This document shows, piece by piece, positions 16,371-25,770 of a stretch of DNA of 49,664 bases. This stretch comes from Chloracidobacterium sp. CP2_5A (lineage in GTDB: Bacteria; Acidobacteriota; Blastocatellia; Chloracidobacteriales; Chloracidobacteriaceae). Where the stretch lies: contig NKPT01000023.1 of assembly GCA_002254845.1 (NCBI GenBank), positions 1-49,664 on the forward strand, written 5' to 3'. A program made the position numbers and the translations under genes. How positions within the stretch are numbered: position 1 is the stretch's first letter; every line of letters starts with the position of its first letter. Below the pieces are notes generated by a model, which was not told the DNA's origin, did no database searches, and worked only from the letters and a program-made list of their open reading frames with translations.

Positions 16371-16394
16371 CCTGTCAGCGGCTGTGACCTGTCA
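16366..16394. repeat. 12-bp direct repeat at the TPR gene stop
   Basis: TGTGACCTGTCA occurs at 16366-16377 and again at 16383-16394. The first copy contains the TGA stop of the TPR gene. It may be a simple local duplication. The rest of the 260-base gap to hpnK shows no gene. Confidence 0.8.
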
Positions 16395-16630
16395 ACGGCG
16401 ACCGCGCGCTCCGAAGCCCGGCCCGACGGGCGGCGATGGGCGCGTTTCGGGAGGATCGCCGGCTTTCGGCAAGATGCGCTTGTCCTGCCGAGGCGCCCTT
16501 GCGGCATGATAGCTGGCTCGAGCCGATGGCGGCCGGCGCGCCGCATCCTCGGAAAGCAAGGTCAGCTCGCGCCGTCGGAAGGCCCAGCCAAGCCGGCGCG
16601 TCGCCCAACGAGCTGGATGACTCTCGCTCT

Positions 16631-17494
16631 ATGGCAACCCGACTGGTCATCATCAACGCCGACGACTTCGGCGCGTCGCCCGCCGTCAATCAGGCGGTCG
16701 CTCGGGCGTACGACGAAGGCGTTTTGACAAGCTGTAGCCTCATGGTCGGCGGCGACGCCTTTGAGGAGGCGGTGGCGCTAGCCAAAGCCCGTCCCGGGCT
16801 GGCGGTCGGACTGCACCTCACGCTCGTCTGCGGCAAGTCGGCGCTGCCCGCCGCCGCGATTCCCCACCTAACGGATGCCCAGCGCCGGTTTTCATCCAAT
16901 CCAGTCGCGGCCGGCCTGCGGTACTTCCTCGACCCGCGCTGCCGGGCGGAGCTGGGCCGCGAAATTCGCGCCCAGTTCGAGCGTTTCATGGCGACCAGGC
17001 TGCCGTGCTCACATGTGGACGGGCATCTGCACTTTCATTTGCATCCGGCGGTCTTCCCCATCCTCGCCGACTGCGCCGCCGCGTTCGGCGTCCGCTTCAT
17101 CCGTCTGCCGCGCGAGCGCCTTTGGCGAAACCTCGCCATCCGATGGCGGGGCTGGCCCGTCAAGCTGCTGCACCGGGCGATGTTTGGCTGGCTCGCGCGC
17201 GGGGCGTCCCGCCAGATGGCGCGCCGCGGGCTGCGCTGCGCCGACGAAGTGCATGGCCTCTATGAAACCGGGCGCTTCACGGAGGACTATTGGCTCGCGC
17301 TCCTGGATCGTCTCGGCGCGGAAGCGCCCGGCCGCGCGCATGAAATCTATTGCCACCCGGAAGCGCCATCGCCTATGTTGCCCGCGCATAACGCCCAGGG
17401 TCCGGACGAGCTGGCGGCGTTGTTGAGTCCAGCGGTTCGGGCGCGTCTCCGCCGCGCCAACCTCCGACCGGCGACGTATGCGGATTTGTTATGA
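16631..17494 (+). CDS. hpnK: Hopanoid biosynthesis deacetylase HpnK
   Basis: This is a YdjC/ChbG-fold deacetylase. Studied HpnK enzymes remove the acetyl group from N-acetylglucosaminyl bacteriohopanetetrol, the product of HpnI, to give the glucosamine form. The start MATRLVIINADDFG at 16631 is chosen because the NADDFG metal-binding motif normally falls within the first 15 residues; the frame is open 65 codons further up but unlike protein. Other metal and active-site motifs are GLHLTLVCG, HVDGHLHFHLHP and EIYCHPE. Length (287) is normal. The stop overlaps the next gene as ATGA, and hpnI lies two genes downstream, which supports the hopanoid role over a chitooligosaccharide deacetylase. Confidence 0.9.
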   Translation: MATRLVIINADDFGASPAVNQAVARAYDEGVLTSCSLMVGGDAFEEAVALAKARPGLAVGLHLTLVCGKSALPAAAIPHLTDAQRRFSSNPVAAGLRYFLDPRCRAELGREIRAQFERFMATRLPCSHVDGHLHFHLHPAVFPILADCAAAFGVRFIRLPRERLWRNLAIRWRGWPVKLLHRAMFGWLARGASRQMARRGLRCADEVHGLYETGRFTEDYWLALLDRLGAEAPGRAHEIYCHPEAPSPMLPAHNAQGPDELAALLSPAVRARLRRANLRPATYADLL

Positions 17495-17907
17495 AACTCC
17501 ACCCGCTTGTCATCGCTTCCGTCATTGTCAACTCGATGGGTAACGTTTTGTTGACGCTGGCGATGAAGCGACTGGCCCCGGCGCTGGAGGCGCGCCTCGC
17601 GGCCCGCGACGCGGCGGCGCTGCTCCTGACCTTGGCGACCGACGCGGCCTTCGTGAGCGGGCTGGCGCTGCTCATCGCGTTTTTCATCCTGTTCCTCACG
17701 CTGCTGTCGAAGCTCGACCTCAGCTATGTCCTGCCCGTGACTTCGCTGGGCTACATCATCACGGCGCTCCTAGGGGCGTTCCTGCTTGGCGAGCAGGTTT
17801 CGGCGCTGCGCTGGCTGGGCATCGTCGCCATCGCGATTGGCGTGTACCTTGTGGCGCGCAGCGCCGAAGCGGATCGGCGTCCGCCGGCGGCGGAGACCGC
17901 CTTATGA
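17491..17907 (+). CDS. Small EamA/SMR-type membrane protein, putative lipid flippase subunit 1
   Basis: A 138-residue protein with four membrane helices (about 7-25, 50-72, 76-98 and 101-120) and a short basic/acidic tail. The segment LSYVLPVTSLGYIITALLGA followed by FLLGEQVSALRWLGIVAIA is the EamA/SMR signature. It resembles ArnE-type half-transporters, which pair with ArnF to flip undecaprenyl-phosphate-aminoarabinose. It starts inside the hpnK stop (ATGA) and overlaps the next small membrane gene the same way, so the pair is translationally coupled. I infer that the two form a heterodimer moving a hopanoid-sugar or its precursor across the inner membrane. A multidrug SMR pump is the alternative. 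Confidence 0.75.
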   Translation: MKLHPLVIASVIVNSMGNVLLTLAMKRLAPALEARLAARDAAALLLTLATDAAFVSGLALLIAFFILFLTLLSKLDLSYVLPVTSLGYIITALLGAFLLGEQVSALRWLGIVAIAIGVYLVARSAEADRRPPAAETAL

Positions 17908-18284
17908 CGGCCTCGCTGACCGTCGTCGCGGCGCTCGTCGGCGGCATCGTTGTCTTCGGCACGCTCGGCGACCTCACCCTCAGCCGAACCATGAAGAAGG
18001 TCGGTCAAGGCGAGCTGCAAACCTGGCGCGACGCCTTCGCCTTGGCGTGGCGGACGGTCGGCGCGGCGGGATTTTACCTCGGCGTCGCCTGCATGGCCGG
18101 CGCGTTCGTCTCCCTTCTGGCGGCTCTTTCCGTGGCCCCGGTCAGTCTGGTCGAGCCGGCCACCTCGCTAAGCTTTGTCCTCAACACGCTTGGCGCGCAG
18201 TTCATTCTCAAGGAACGGGTGAGCCGCGAGCGATGGATCGGCACGCTCCTGGTCACTGGCGGCGCGTATCTTCTGTTCTTCTAA
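17904..18284 (+). CDS. Small EamA/SMR-type membrane protein, putative lipid flippase subunit 2
   Basis: The 126-residue product has four membrane helices and a cytoplasmic loop (RTMKKVGQGELQTWRDAFAL) after the first. The third and fourth helices carry SVAPVSLVEPATSLSFVLNT and GTLLVTGGAYLLFF, which match EamA/SMR proteins of the ArnF kind. It overlaps its paralogue upstream by four bases and precedes hpnI by 74 bases. Two unequal half-size paralogues side by side fit a heterodimeric transporter. The lipid substrate is inferred only from the hpnK and hpnI neighbours. Confidence 0.75.
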   Translation: MTASLTVVAALVGGIVVFGTLGDLTLSRTMKKVGQGELQTWRDAFALAWRTVGAAGFYLGVACMAGAFVSLLAALSVAPVSLVEPATSLSFVLNTLGAQFILKERVSRERWIGTLLVTGGAYLLFF

Positions 18285-18358
18285 AAAAGCCATGACCTCG
18301 CATGGTTACTAGCGGCTCCCCGATTTTACCGACTGCCACCGATCCCGGAGGCTAGACC

Positions 18359-19531
18359 ATGCGCTTCGCGCCCTGGCTCTTCGCGCTTCTGTCTCTGCTC
18401 GTCGTCGCTTCGTCCGCGTACCAGCTTGTCGTGCTGCTTGGCACGCTCTGGTTTCGGCGTCTCGCGCGCCTAGAGCGGCGCGCAACTGACGCCTTCGCGC
18501 CCCCGGTGAGCCTTATCAAGCCCATCCGGGGCGTGGATGACGATACCGAAGCTTGCCTGGAAAGCTTTTTCCAGCAGGACTATCCGCATTACGAGATCAT
18601 CTTCGCGCTGCACGACCCGCAGGACGCCGCGGTCGAGATCATCGAGCGTCTGAAGCTGGCTTATCCCGCCGCGCGCGTCGCCTGCGTCTTCCAGCCGCCG
18701 CCGTTGGGAATCAACCCCAAGGTCGCCAATTTGGCGAATGCCCTCGCGACGGCGCGGCATGACATCGTGATTGTGAGCGACGCGGACATCCGGGCGCCGC
18801 GCGACTACGCCCGAATGGTCGCGCGCCCGCTGCGCGACCCGCAGGTTGGCGTTGTCACCTGCTTGTACCGGGGCGTCGCCTCCCGCGGCTTGCCGGCGCG
18901 CCTCGAATGCCTCGGCATTAGCGCGGATTTCATTGGCAGCGTCCTGGCGGCCCGCTTGACGGAAGGTCTTAGCTTCGCCTTTGGCTCGACCATTGCCACG
19001 CGCCAGTCGGTCATCGCCGACTTTGGCGGTCTTGCCCGACTGGCTGATCACCTGGGCGATGACTACCTGCTCGGCAACCTGGCCTATCAAGCCGGCTACG
19101 AGGTGCGGCTTTCCTCCTGCGTGGTGGAAACCGTCGTGCCCCGGATGACTTGGCGCGGCTTCCTAAGCCATCAGCTCCGCTGGGCGCGGACCATTCGGAC
19201 GGCCCGCTTCGGCGGCTACGCGGGGCTGTTTATCACGCACACGCTGGTTCTCGGCTTGCTGCTCGTCGCGGCGTTTCCCGCCGCCGCCCTCGCTTGGGAG
19301 TTGTTCCTGGCCGGGGTGGCGCTGCGCCTGCTGGCCGCGTGGCAGACGGCGAGCGCGCTGGGCGACCGACCAGCCATACGCAACCTCGGCTGGCTGCCGC
19401 TGCGCGACCTACTGCACTTTGCGATTTGGCTGGGGGGCTTTTGGGGGCGCACCGTGACGTGGCGCGGGCAGATTTACCGCCTAGCGGGCGACGGGCGACT
19501 TTCGCCGGAACCCCTCCCAGAGCGCCACTAA
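18359..19531 (+). CDS. hpnI: Hopanoid glycosyltransferase HpnI
   Basis: HpnI is a GT2-family membrane glycosyltransferase; characterised members attach N-acetylglucosamine from UDP-GlcNAc to bacteriohopanetetrol. The protein has 390 residues, an N-terminal membrane helix (about 5-30), the GT2 catalytic core and two or three C-terminal helices (from about 295). Motifs seen: PPVSLIKPIRGVDDD, the metal-binding DAD in IVSDADIRAP, the acceptor-site LGDDYLLGNLAYQAGY, and HQLRWARTIRTAR, which corresponds to QxxRW. GGAGG lies about 8 bases before the ATG. It ends the hpnK-SMR-SMR-hpnI operon. The ceramide glucosyltransferase fold is shared, but the hpnK neighbour supports the hopanoid role. Confidence 0.9.
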   Translation: MRFAPWLFALLSLLVVASSAYQLVVLLGTLWFRRLARLERRATDAFAPPVSLIKPIRGVDDDTEACLESFFQQDYPHYEIIFALHDPQDAAVEIIERLKLAYPAARVACVFQPPPLGINPKVANLANALATARHDIVIVSDADIRAPRDYARMVARPLRDPQVGVVTCLYRGVASRGLPARLECLGISADFIGSVLAARLTEGLSFAFGSTIATRQSVIADFGGLARLADHLGDDYLLGNLAYQAGYEVRLSSCVVETVVPRMTWRGFLSHQLRWARTIRTARFGGYAGLFITHTLVLGLLLVAAFPAAALAWELFLAGVALRLLAAWQTASALGDRPAIRNLGWLPLRDLLHFAIWLGGFWGRTVTWRGQIYRLAGDGRLSPEPLPERH

Positions 19532-19743
19532 GAGGAGGGCCGCTAGACGGTCGCCACGCCAAACCGGCCACCGGCGGTCGCCCGCTCCGCTTTTCAGGTT
19601 GTAATCCAGAAGCTTTTTGGTATGTTTTGTGACACTTTCGGTTTATTTCATTCGCTCCATGCCCGCCACGCAACCGACTGACCCGACGGAGGTCGCCTCA
19701 GAATCCAGCTTTCCGTCGGATGGGGCTTTGTGAGGAGACTTCA

Positions 19744-21534
19744 ATGCGTCGCTCGTCGCTTCTTGACCATTTGCCCACAAGCTTGGCTCTCGCCTTGCTC
19801 ATTGCCGGACTGCTGGCGCTTTCCGCCTGCGGCTCGCGTAACATCGCCGGAAGCAACGTGGTGATTACGCCGCCGCCGCAAACGCAGGCGCTCAACAAGC
19901 CCTTATGTCCCGCGCCAAATGAGCGGGCGCTGTCGGCCAGCGATGTGACGCAAATCATCACGCAGGCTGTGACGCGAGCGGCGGCTCTGAACCTGCGCGC
20001 CACGATTGCCGTCACTGACCGCGAAGCCAACGTCCTGGCGGTTTTCCGGATGACGGGCGCGAACCCGAGCACGTTCATCCCCGGCGGGCCGCTCGGCGGC
20101 CGCGCCATCCCCAGCGAGCTGGCGGCAATTTCCAAGGCCGGCACCTGCGCGTTTTTCGGCACGACGGGCAACGCCTTCACGCCGCGCACGGCAAGCTTCA
20201 TCATCCAGGAGCACTTCCCGCCGGGCGTGTCGTTTACCCGCGGCGGGCCGCTGTTTGGCGTGCAGTTTTCCAGTCTGCTCTTTAGCGACATCAACCCGCG
20301 CCTGCCGCTGGGGCTGGCGGCCGACGCCGGCGGCGTGCCGCTATACATTGGCGATTCGCCCGTTGGCGGCATCGGCGTTGAGCTCGATGGGAATTACTCG
20401 CTCGACCCTGACCCGACCGACAACGACCAAGCCCCCGAAGAGCTCATCGCCGTCGCTGGCTCGCGGGGCTTTGAAGCGCCGGCCGGCATTCGCGGCAATC
20501 AAGTCTTGGTGGATGGCATCGCGCTGCGGTTTCTCAACGCGCCGCCCCCGGTGGCGGAACCGCCGGTCAATCTCGCGGCGCAGGGCGCCTTTATGGTGAT
20601 TCCGGCCTTCGGAACGCAGGCGACGCCCAAGGCCGGCGTGCCCTTCCTCGGTCCGGGCAGCCAGTTCGCCTGCGGGACGCTCGGCGGCCGCGCGGTGCGC
20701 ATCTTCACGCCTCTGGCCAACATCACGCCCAGCGCGCAGCTCTCGGTCGCGGAAGTCGAGCGCTTGCTGAGCCAGGCGATTCAGCAGGCTTATTCGACCC
20801 GCGCCGGCATTCGGCTCCCCCTCAATAACTTCGCTGAAGTCAACGTGGCGGTCGTGGATGCCAGCGGCAACCTGCTGGGGCTGCGCGGAACGCCTGACGC
20901 GCCCTTGTTCGGTCTTGACGTCTGCGTTCAGAAAGCGCGCTCCGCGGCCTTTATGAGCAATCCAAACGCCGGCGCGATTCTCAACGCCGCCGGGCTGGGC
21001 GCGTACGTCAGTCGGGCGGCGGCTGACGGGATCCAGCTCAACGGCTCCGTCGCCTTCAGCTGTCGCGGGCTCGGCGACCTGCACCGGCCGTTTTTCCCGG
21101 ACGGCATTGACTGCACCGGCTCAAGCCCCTGCGCGCCGAACGCGCCAGGGCCGCTTTCCAACGCCAGCCGCTTGTTCACCGCGACGAACGTCTGGAGCCC
21201 GTTCAACACGGGTCTGCAACTTGACCTCATTGCCGGCTCATTGGCGGATATTCTCGCAAACTATGCTAACCCCGGCAGCGTGCCCGTCATTCGGCGGCCG
21301 CCGAGCAACATCCGCAATGGGCTGCAAATCTTCGCCGGCGGCGTGCCCATCTACAAAAACGGGGTTCTGGTCGGCGCGGTTGGCGTCAGCGGCGACGGCA
21401 TAGATCAGGACGACATCATCGCGTCATTCGGCTCGGCCGGCTTTGAGTCTCCGGCTAACATTCGCAGCGACCAGCTGATCGTGCGCGGCACGCGGCTGGC
21501 GTTTGTCAAATTCCCGGCCAACCCGAACCTGTGA
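19744..21534 (+). CDS. Lipoprotein with two GlcG/HbpS-type heme-binding domains
   Basis: This 596-residue protein starts with a lipoprotein signal (lipobox LSAC, Cys near residue 32). The ATG at 19744 is used because GAGGAGA precedes it; an in-frame ATG 24 bases upstream is less suitable. Two GlcG/HbpS-like domains are visible. The first spans about 55-270 (DVTQIITQAVTRAAALNLRA, ATIAVTDREANVLAVFRMTG). The second spans about 325-590 (EVERLLSQAIQQAYSTRAGI, VNVAVVDASGNLLGLRGTPD). Each ends in a DDxIASFGSAGFESPANIR-like strand-helix. HbpS binds heme and senses redox stress in Streptomyces. Here each domain carries long insertions, so the ligand is uncertain. A nine-heme cytochrome follows 45 bases later, which suggests a shared redox role outside the inner membrane. 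Confidence 0.8.
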   Translation: MRRSSLLDHLPTSLALALLIAGLLALSACGSRNIAGSNVVITPPPQTQALNKPLCPAPNERALSASDVTQIITQAVTRAAALNLRATIAVTDREANVLAVFRMTGANPSTFIPGGPLGGRAIPSELAAISKAGTCAFFGTTGNAFTPRTASFIIQEHFPPGVSFTRGGPLFGVQFSSLLFSDINPRLPLGLAADAGGVPLYIGDSPVGGIGVELDGNYSLDPDPTDNDQAPEELIAVAGSRGFEAPAGIRGNQVLVDGIALRFLNAPPPVAEPPVNLAAQGAFMVIPAFGTQATPKAGVPFLGPGSQFACGTLGGRAVRIFTPLANITPSAQLSVAEVERLLSQAIQQAYSTRAGIRLPLNNFAEVNVAVVDASGNLLGLRGTPDAPLFGLDVCVQKARSAAFMSNPNAGAILNAAGLGAYVSRAAADGIQLNGSVAFSCRGLGDLHRPFFPDGIDCTGSSPCAPNAPGPLSNASRLFTATNVWSPFNTGLQLDLIAGSLADILANYANPGSVPVIRRPPSNIRNGLQIFAGGVPIYKNGVLVGAVGVSGDGIDQDDIIASFGSAGFESPANIRSDQLIVRGTRLAFVKFPANPNL

Positions 21535-21579
21535 AGTCGGCGAGGCTGGCGCGCGAAGCGCGCGCCGAGGCGTGAAGAC

Positions 21580-22959
21580 GTGATCAAAACAGCGCGACTC
21601 AAGCTTGCCCTGTTGGTCTGGCTCGCCCTGGCGGGCGCTGGGTGGCTCGGCTTGTCCGCGCAAAAGCCGGAGACGCCAGCCGTCGCGCCGACCGCTGGGC
21701 CAATCTACCTGCCAACGCCGGAAGACGCCCTGCCGGACGGAGCGTTTCTCCACGATCAGCACCCGACCGGCGAGGTCGCCATTGTGGACAAGGAGCTGAT
21801 TCGGCTCAACGGGGGCAAGCCAACCATCAAGCTTGACTGCAACTACTGCCATCTGGTCGGCCCGGAGGAAGTTCGCGCCGACGGCTTCGGCAAGTATCCG
21901 CTGGAGACGCCGGAATACCTGAAGCGATTTGCCGGTCGAAAAGCCCCGGTCAGCCATTCCGCTTGCGCGGCCTGTCACAGCTTTATGGTGACGCCAGGCA
22001 ATCGCGCCCGCCTGGCCAAGCTTCAAACCCTATGCGCCGTCTGTCACAACGGCCCGCCGGTCGGGCAAACGGCGAAAGACATTCACCCGTTTCCAAACCC
22101 GACCCGCCAGACGCAGTTTGGGGCGCTTTATTCGCACGCCATCACGGCCCACGCCAAGGAAAGCTGCGAAAGCTGTCACCAGGTGCAGGCGCTGCCAACC
22201 CTGACGGGAAGCAAGGAGTCGCCGATCCGCAACGTGTATGCATCGCGGCCCGAGCACCGCGAGTGCTTTGCGTGCCACATTGAGAACGCTCAGGAACTGA
22301 CGGGCAAGGATGCCGCCCCGCCCTACGCGACGGACTGCGCCGGCTGCCATCCGATAGAGCGCCAGCCCGACCGGCGACTCCTGCGCTCGCCGCGCTATAC
22401 GGCTATCACGTTGGAGTTTCAGCACGACGGCCACCACGCCGTCTTCAATCGTCAGTGGAACCCAAGCAAGCCCTTTGAAACCATCGAGTTTCTCGACGGG
22501 CTGGGCAAGGTGGCGCCGCTCGCCGCCATGACGCATCCCGACGCGGCGGCCAAGCAAACCGCCCTCTCGTGCAAGAGCTGTCACGGCAACCTGCTGGCGC
22601 TAACCAAGGAGCTCCGCGACGCTCGCCCGAAGCGCGGCAAAAAGAGCGCGGAAGCGTTCGCCAAGGAAAAGCTCGAGTGGGACTGGCTGGTGCAAACCTC
22701 TTTCCGGCGCAATCCAACCTACCCGACTAACTTGGCCTGCGCTGGCTGTCACGGCTTTGAGCGCATCGAAAAAGTCAACGAAAAGGATGCGAAAGAGCGC
22801 GTCCAGCGACTGTCGCCCTTGCCCGGCTTCGCCCCGGCGCAGCATAATTTCATCCCGGTGTTTAACGTCGGGAGCTGCGATAGCTGCCACCCGTCCACCG
22901 TGAGCAAAACGAAGCCGGAAAGCCATAAGCTGCGTCGCCCGGCAGCTGGCGGCAAGTAA
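21580..22959 (+). CDS. Nine-heme c-type cytochrome
   Basis: This is an exported multiheme cytochrome of 459 residues. It opens with a signal or anchor segment (LALLVWLALAGAGWLGLSA). Nine CxxCH heme-binding motifs are seen, in order CNYCH, CAACH, CAVCH, CESCH, CFACH, CAGCH, CKSCH, CAGCH and CDSCH, with many extra histidines as likely distal ligands. Spacing is irregular, unlike a simple NapC/NrfH protein. The start is the GTG at 21580, with a GAGG-type site upstream. It follows the GlcG/HbpS-like lipoprotein and probably forms an operon with it. No quinol oxidase or porin gene is adjacent, so direction of electron flow cannot be told. Confidence 0.9.
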   Translation: MIKTARLKLALLVWLALAGAGWLGLSAQKPETPAVAPTAGPIYLPTPEDALPDGAFLHDQHPTGEVAIVDKELIRLNGGKPTIKLDCNYCHLVGPEEVRADGFGKYPLETPEYLKRFAGRKAPVSHSACAACHSFMVTPGNRARLAKLQTLCAVCHNGPPVGQTAKDIHPFPNPTRQTQFGALYSHAITAHAKESCESCHQVQALPTLTGSKESPIRNVYASRPEHRECFACHIENAQELTGKDAAPPYATDCAGCHPIERQPDRRLLRSPRYTAITLEFQHDGHHAVFNRQWNPSKPFETIEFLDGLGKVAPLAAMTHPDAAAKQTALSCKSCHGNLLALTKELRDARPKRGKKSAEAFAKEKLEWDWLVQTSFRRNPTYPTNLACAGCHGFERIEKVNEKDAKERVQRLSPLPGFAPAQHNFIPVFNVGSCDSCHPSTVSKTKPESHKLRRPAAGGK

Positions 22960-22966
22960 ACTGCGC

Positions 22967-24547
22967 ATGAGCGTCTCCATTCCCGCGCCTGAATCGTTGG
23001 ATGCGCCGGCGGCGACGACCGCCGCGCCAGCCGAGCCGACGCGCGAGGTCAGTCGCGCCCGGCGGGCGGCGTTTTTGACGCTCCTGCGCGTCGAGCTGGA
23101 CGACGCTTGGGCAAGCGAGGCGCTGGAGGCGGCCTTGGCGCGGGTGGCGCCGAGTGGCTCGACCGAGCAACTGGATGCCGACCGCCGCCTCGCCACCGAG
23201 ATCGTCCTGGGGACGCTTCGCTGGCGCGGCAAGCTGGACGCGGAAATTCGCAAGCAAACCGGGCGGGAGGTCGCCGGACTCGATCCAGCCGTGAAGACCT
23301 CGCTCCGCATGGGGCTGTATCAGATCGCGTTTCTGACCCGCGCGCCGGCCTTCGCCGTCGTCCACGACGCCGTGGAGCTGGTCAAGCAGTCGTCCGCAAC
23401 GACGCATGCGGCCGGATTTGTCAACGCCGCGCTCCGCGAGATGCTGCGTCAACGCGGGCTCGACGAAGGCAAGTTGGCCCCGGCCCGACGCATTCTTAGA
23501 AAGCCTGTTCCGCCGCCCGCGCCCGCCAAGCGCGCGCGGCGCAAGGTCAGCGCGCCCCCGCCCCGCCCCGCGGCGGCCACCATTGTCGACCGGGCGGCCG
23601 AGTTATCGCATCCGGCCTGGCTGCTGAGCCACTGGGCGCGGTCGCTGGGCGAAACCCGCGCAACCTGCATCGCCTCGGCGAATAACCTGCCCGCGCCGAC
23701 TTTTCTGTGGCTCAATCCGTTACGTCACGACCCGCAGACGACGCGAGCGGCGCTGGAAGCGGCCGGACTCGCGCTCCAGCCGGTTGCCGGGCTTGAACAG
23801 GCCTACGAAGTCCTGGAGGGCAGCCTCTCGGCCGTCAGCGCCCTCATCGCCAGCGGCGCGGTCTATGTGCAGGATGCCGGCTCGCAGCGCGTCGCCCGCT
23901 GGCTAGGGGCCGAGCCCGGTCAGCGGGTGTTGGATATGTGCGCCGCGCCCGGCGGCAAAACGGCCCAGATCGCCGCCATGATGCGCAATGAAGGCGCGAT
24001 TACGGCGCTGGAGCTGCACGCGCAGCGGGCGGCGGCGATGCAGCAAAACCTCGCCCGGCTGGGCGTCCGCATCGCCAAGTGCTACGTGACCGACGCGACA
24101 TCGGCCACTTTGGTTTCAACGGCCAACCACCGGCAGTCACGCAAAAAGCTGCCTTTCTCATTGTTCCCCGACTCCTTTGACGCCGTCTTGCTTGACGCGC
24201 CCTGTTCGGGCACTGGAACGCTGCGCCGTCACCCGGAAATCAAATGGCGATTAACGCTGCGCAAGCTCGCCGAATTCGCCGGGATTCAGGCCAAGCTGCT
24301 GTGGAACGCCGCGCGCGTTGTCAAGCCGGGCGGCGCGCTGCTGTACGCGGTTTGCTCGCTTGAAGCCCGCGAAGGCGAGGAAGTCGCGCGCGCCTTTCTC
24401 AGACACCACCGGCACTTTGAGATTGCCCCCCCGCCCGATGCCGGCGACGCCCTGACCTGCGAAGGCTTTCTTCGCCTCTGGCCCGACCAGGACGGCACGG
24501 ACGGCTTTTTCGCCGCCCGCCTGCGGCGCCGCCCCAGTCCAAGCTAA
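22967..24547 (+). CDS. rsmB: 16S rRNA (cytosine-5) methyltransferase RsmB
   Basis: The enzyme methylates C967 of 16S rRNA using S-adenosylmethionine. An N-terminal NusB-like RNA-binding domain covers about 25-160 (RRAAFLTLLRVELDDAWASE, GLYQIAFLTRAPAFAVVHDA). A loose arginine/proline-rich linker follows (about 175-205). The Rossmann methyltransferase starts near 270. Key motifs are LDMCAAPGGKTAQI (SAM site), LLDAPCSGTGTLRRHPEIKW (with one of the two cysteines) and YAVCSLEAREGEE (second cysteine). At 526 residues it is longer than the usual 430-450, mainly through the linker and an insertion around 380-395. It starts 7 bases after the cytochrome stop. Confidence 0.93.
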   Translation: MSVSIPAPESLDAPAATTAAPAEPTREVSRARRAAFLTLLRVELDDAWASEALEAALARVAPSGSTEQLDADRRLATEIVLGTLRWRGKLDAEIRKQTGREVAGLDPAVKTSLRMGLYQIAFLTRAPAFAVVHDAVELVKQSSATTHAAGFVNAALREMLRQRGLDEGKLAPARRILRKPVPPPAPAKRARRKVSAPPPRPAAATIVDRAAELSHPAWLLSHWARSLGETRATCIASANNLPAPTFLWLNPLRHDPQTTRAALEAAGLALQPVAGLEQAYEVLEGSLSAVSALIASGAVYVQDAGSQRVARWLGAEPGQRVLDMCAAPGGKTAQIAAMMRNEGAITALELHAQRAAAMQQNLARLGVRIAKCYVTDATSATLVSTANHRQSRKKLPFSLFPDSFDAVLLDAPCSGTGTLRRHPEIKWRLTLRKLAEFAGIQAKLLWNAARVVKPGGALLYAVCSLEAREGEEVARAFLRHHRHFEIAPPPDAGDALTCEGFLRLWPDQDGTDGFFAARLRRRPSPS

Positions 24548-24593
24548 ACGCTCCGGCCAAAACTGAAGAAGCGTCCCGAAGGAAGGCCTGACT

Positions 24594-25745
24594 GTGAAAA
24601 TTGGCATCACTTGCTATTCGTCTTATGGCGGGAGCGGCATCGTCGCTTCCGAGCTTGGGCTGGAACTGGCTGCGCGCGGCCATGAGGTTCACTTCATCTG
24701 CGCGACCTTGCCGCTGCGGCTCGCGCGCATGTCCGATCGCATGCACTTTCATGAGGTCGAGGCCACGAACTACGCGCTGTTTGACACCGCGCCCTACGCG
24801 CTGGCCCTGGCCGTCCGCATGGCGGAAGTCGCATTCGAATGCGACCTTGATCTGCTGCACGTCCACTACGCGATCCCCCACTCGGTGAGCGCCTTTCTCG
24901 CGCGCGAGATGCTCAAGGACGCCCGCCCTGTCCCGTTCATCACCACGCTTCACGGCACGGACATCACGCTGGTCGGAACGGATCGCTCCTACCTGCCGAT
25001 CACGCGCTTCGCCATCCGCCAAAGTGACGGCGTGACTTCGGTTTCGGAATACCTGCGGGCGGAAACCTGCCGCGAATTCGACATTTGCGCGGACACGCCC
25101 ATCGAGGTCATCCCCAACTTCATCAACAGCCAAGTCTACCGACGGGTGGAAAACCCAAGCTTTCGGGCGACCTTCGCCAAGCCCGAAGAGCCGCTGCTTG
25201 TTCACGTCTCGAACTTCCGCGCCGTCAAGCGCGCCACCGACTGCATTCGCATCGCGGCGCGGCTCAGCCGCCACCTTCCGCTTCAGCTGGTCCTGGCGGG
25301 CGACGGCCCGGAGCGCGCCCAGGCGCAGTGGCTCGCTCGCCAGAAAGGCATCGCCGACCGGGTTCACTTCGTCGGCAAGCAGCCGGATATTGTGGCCTAT
25401 CTTTCTATTGCCGATGTTTTGCTGTTGCCGAGCGAGTCCGAATCCTTCGGGCTGGCCGCGCTGGAAGCCATGGCCTGCGAGGTGCCCGTCATCGCAAGCT
25501 GCACGGGCGGGCTGCCGGAGCTCGTCACCCCCGGCGAAACCGGCTTTCTGGCGGAAGTCGGCGACATTCAAGCCATGGCCGATCATACGCAGCGCATCCT
25601 GACGGATGACGCGCTCCGCGCCCGGATGCGCCAAGCCTGCCGGCGCGTCGCCGTCGAGAAGTTCAACGCCAATGACATTGTCGCCCGTTACGAAGCCTAT
25701 TACGAGCGCGTTGTCGAGCGATTCGCCGCTCGGCGGCAAGCGTAG
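24594..25745 (+). CDS. bshA: N-acetyl-alpha-D-glucosaminyl L-malate synthase BshA
   Basis: BshA makes the first intermediate of bacillithiol by joining UDP-GlcNAc and L-malate. The protein (383 residues) is a GT4-fold enzyme of normal length. Strong family motifs include the N-terminal [59 protein letters not shown] and [14 protein letters not shown]. The catalytic E-x7-E motif appears in [16 protein letters not shown]. The start is GTG with GGAAGG upstream. No bshB or bshC is in the window, so the rest of the pathway must be elsewhere. Bacillithiol occurs in several Acidobacteriota as well as in Firmicutes and Bacteroidota. Confidence 0.94.
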   Translation: MKIGITCYSSYGGSGIVASELGLELAARGHEVHFICATLPLRLARMSDRMHFHEVEATNYALFDTAPYALALAVRMAEVAFECDLDLLHVHYAIPHSVSAFLAREMLKDARPVPFITTLHGTDITLVGTDRSYLPITRFAIRQSDGVTSVSEYLRAETCREFDICADTPIEVIPNFINSQVYRRVENPSFRATFAKPEEPLLVHVSNFRAVKRATDCIRIAARLSRHLPLQLVLAGDGPERAQAQWLARQKGIADRVHFVGKQPDIVAYLSIADVLLLPSESESFGLAALEAMACEVPVIASCTGGLPELVTPGETGFLAEVGDIQAMADHTQRILTDDALRARMRQACRRVAVEKFNANDIVARYEAYYERVVERFAARRQA

Positions 25746-25770
25746 CCGGCACGGCTCGCAGCGGGCGCCG

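Noticed and set aside
17491-18284. Quaternary-ammonium multidrug SMR pump
   Set aside because: The unequal lengths and coupling to hpnK and hpnI fit an ArnE/ArnF-like lipid transporter better, though this is not proven.
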